NCBI GenBank assembly: GCA_029259775.1
Contig: JAJDEN010000026.1
Location: 124,059-186,211, forward strand
Direction: 5' to 3'
DNA from: Planctomycetota bacterium
GTDB lineage: Bacteria > Planctomycetota > PLA2 > JAEUHO01
Length of the DNA: 62,153 nt
Shown: positions 61,210 to 62,153 of the stretch, piece by piece
How positions within the stretch are numbered: the first letter of the stretch is position 1
Layout of the letters: the number at the start of each line of letters is the position of its first letter
The notes under the pieces: generated by a model
Told to the model about the DNA's origin: nothing
What the model saw: the letters and a program-made list of their open reading frames with translations, nothing else
Databases searched by the model: none
Program-made: the position numbers and the translations under genes

Positions 61210-62153
61210 ATGGACTTCCCCATGCAGCTCAACCTGGACCGCATGCTGCCCGAGTTCATCGTGGCCGGCACTGGGCTCGCGGCCGTGCTGCCCGAGTTGC
61301 TCCTGCCCGCCGGGCGCCGCGCCGTGGCGACGGCCTGGACGAGTGTCGCGGGTCTTGCGGTGGCGCTGCTGGTCCTGCTGACGTCGACGCCCACCGGCTT
61401 CGCCATGAGCGTCACCGAGACGAAGGAGATCGCCGGCGTCGCTCACGAGATCCTCGTGACGGGTTGGGCGTCGGACACGTTCTCGATCTACTGCCGCGCC
61501 GTCATCCTGACGATCGGCGTGCTGATCATGCTGATGTCCATGCCCTACACCCGGCGCATGGACCGGGGCCATGGCGAGTTCCACGCGCTGCTCCTGTTCG
61601 CCCTGTTGGGCGTGTTGTTGATCACCGGCGTGTCGGACATGTTGTCGTTCTTCGTCTGCCTGGAGCTGGTGACGATCACCTCCTTCATCCTCGCGGCGTT
61701 TCGACGCAACGATCTGCGCTCGACCGAGGCCGGGTTGAAGTACCTCGTCGTCGGCGCAGCTTCGACGGCACTCCTGTTGTTGGGCATCGCGTTCGTGTAC
61801 GGCCACACCGGCAGCCTCTCGTTCGAGGCGATTCGTCTGGCCACCGAGTCGTCCGAGCCGTCCGTGTTCCTCATCCTGGGCGTGGCGATGGTGCTGGGGG
61901 GCCTGCTCTTCAAAGTCGGTGGCGTCCCGTTCCACGTCTGGATCCCCGACGTCTACGAAGGTGCGCCGACGCCGGTCACCGGATTCCTGGCGAGCGCGTC
62001 GAAGGCCGCCGGCGTCATCTTGCTCCTGCGCTTCGCCCACGTGGCCCTCGGTGCGACGGCGTACAGCGTCGACTGGGTGCCTCTGCTGAGCGTCGTCGCG
62101 GCGGTCACGCTCCTCGTGGGCAGCCTCGGCGCGATCGGCCAGCGCAACATCAA
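61210..62153 (+). CDS. nuoN: NADH-quinone oxidoreductase subunit N (partial, cut by window end)
   Basis: The frame from ATG 61210 stays open to the last base (314 codons visible, about two thirds of a normal NuoN). It begins MDFPMQLNLDRMLPEFIVAG. It has SDMLSFFVCLELVTITSFIL, RSTEAGLKYLVVGAASTALL and the hallmark KVGGVPFHVWIPDVYEGAPT. Last subunit of the A-N series. The 3' end is outside the window. Confidence 0.95.
   Translation, partial: MDFPMQLNLDRMLPEFIVAGTGLAAVLPELLLPAGRRAVATAWTSVAGLAVALLVLLTSTPTGFAMSVTETKEIAGVAHEILVTGWASDTFSIYCRAVILTIGVLIMLMSMPYTRRMDRGHGEFHALLLFALLGVLLITGVSDMLSFFVCLELVTITSFILAAFRRNDLRSTEAGLKYLVVGAASTALLLLGIAFVYGHTGSLSFEAIRLATESSEPSVFLILGVAMVLGGLLFKVGGVPFHVWIPDVYEGAPTPVTGFLASASKAAGVILLLRFAHVALGATAYSVDWVPLLSVVAAVTLLVGSLGAIGQRNI

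Overview
The window is GC-rich (roughly two thirds or more G+C by eye), gene-dense chromosomal DNA from a Gram-negative-type bacterium. A TonB protein with a TonB-dependent receptor, several lipoproteins and a complete 14-subunit respiratory complex I point to an outer membrane and a respiring, free-living heterotroph. Two FG-GAP/UnbV-type lipoproteins, a GMC oxidoreductase with a Tat-exported gluconate-dehydrogenase-type small subunit, a Uma2 nuclease, paired GroELs and many GTG starts suggest Planctomycetota or a neighbouring phylum. That placement is inference; no rRNA or other decisive marker is present.

Layout. 1-1240: end of an unknown gene, ribF and tRNA-Phe. 1400-3211: two exported proteins of unknown role. 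3520-6214 (minus): DUF503, GMC oxidoreductase and its small subunit. 6280-7921 (minus): diguanylate cyclase and cutA; asnB diverges at 8012. 10048-11868 (minus): a large membrane-anchored beta-sandwich protein. 11982-14110: homocysteine methyltransferase/MTHFR fusion plus a small overlapping gene. 14183-18209 (minus): Uma2 nuclease and two paralogous exported thioredoxin-like proteins. 18595-24930: protein-quality block groEL1-groES-groEL2-dnaJ-grpE-fmdB-yacG, running on into a membrane protein and queE (to 26811). 27027-31293: FG-GAP lipoprotein, redoxin-like lipoprotein and a coiled-coil exported protein. 31333-34276 (minus): TonB and its receptor. 34395-40791: der, a lipoprotein, and a peptide-type ABC importer (binding protein and two permeases, no ATPase). 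40792-41406: repeat-rich spacer. 41407-48001: lipoprotein, THUMP-like methyltransferase (minus), lon and a second FG-GAP lipoprotein. 48228-62153: nuoA to nuoN in canonical order, nuoN cut by the window end.

Most striking: the ABC binding protein at 37299-38909 is circularly permuted relative to DppA/OppA-type proteins. Its first part matches the usual C-terminal third and its second part the usual N-terminal two thirds. Next is a 52-codon leader ORF between nuoI and nuoJ that repeats the first 12 residues of NuoJ with seven third-position changes and no amino-acid change. It is linked by ATGA overlaps to both neighbours.

The spacers carry a family of hairpin repeats beginning TAGGGGC, in two cases supplying the stop codon of the adjacent gene. 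There is a second family built from hexamer-like GTCAAR units. Several genes contain short in-frame tandem repeats.
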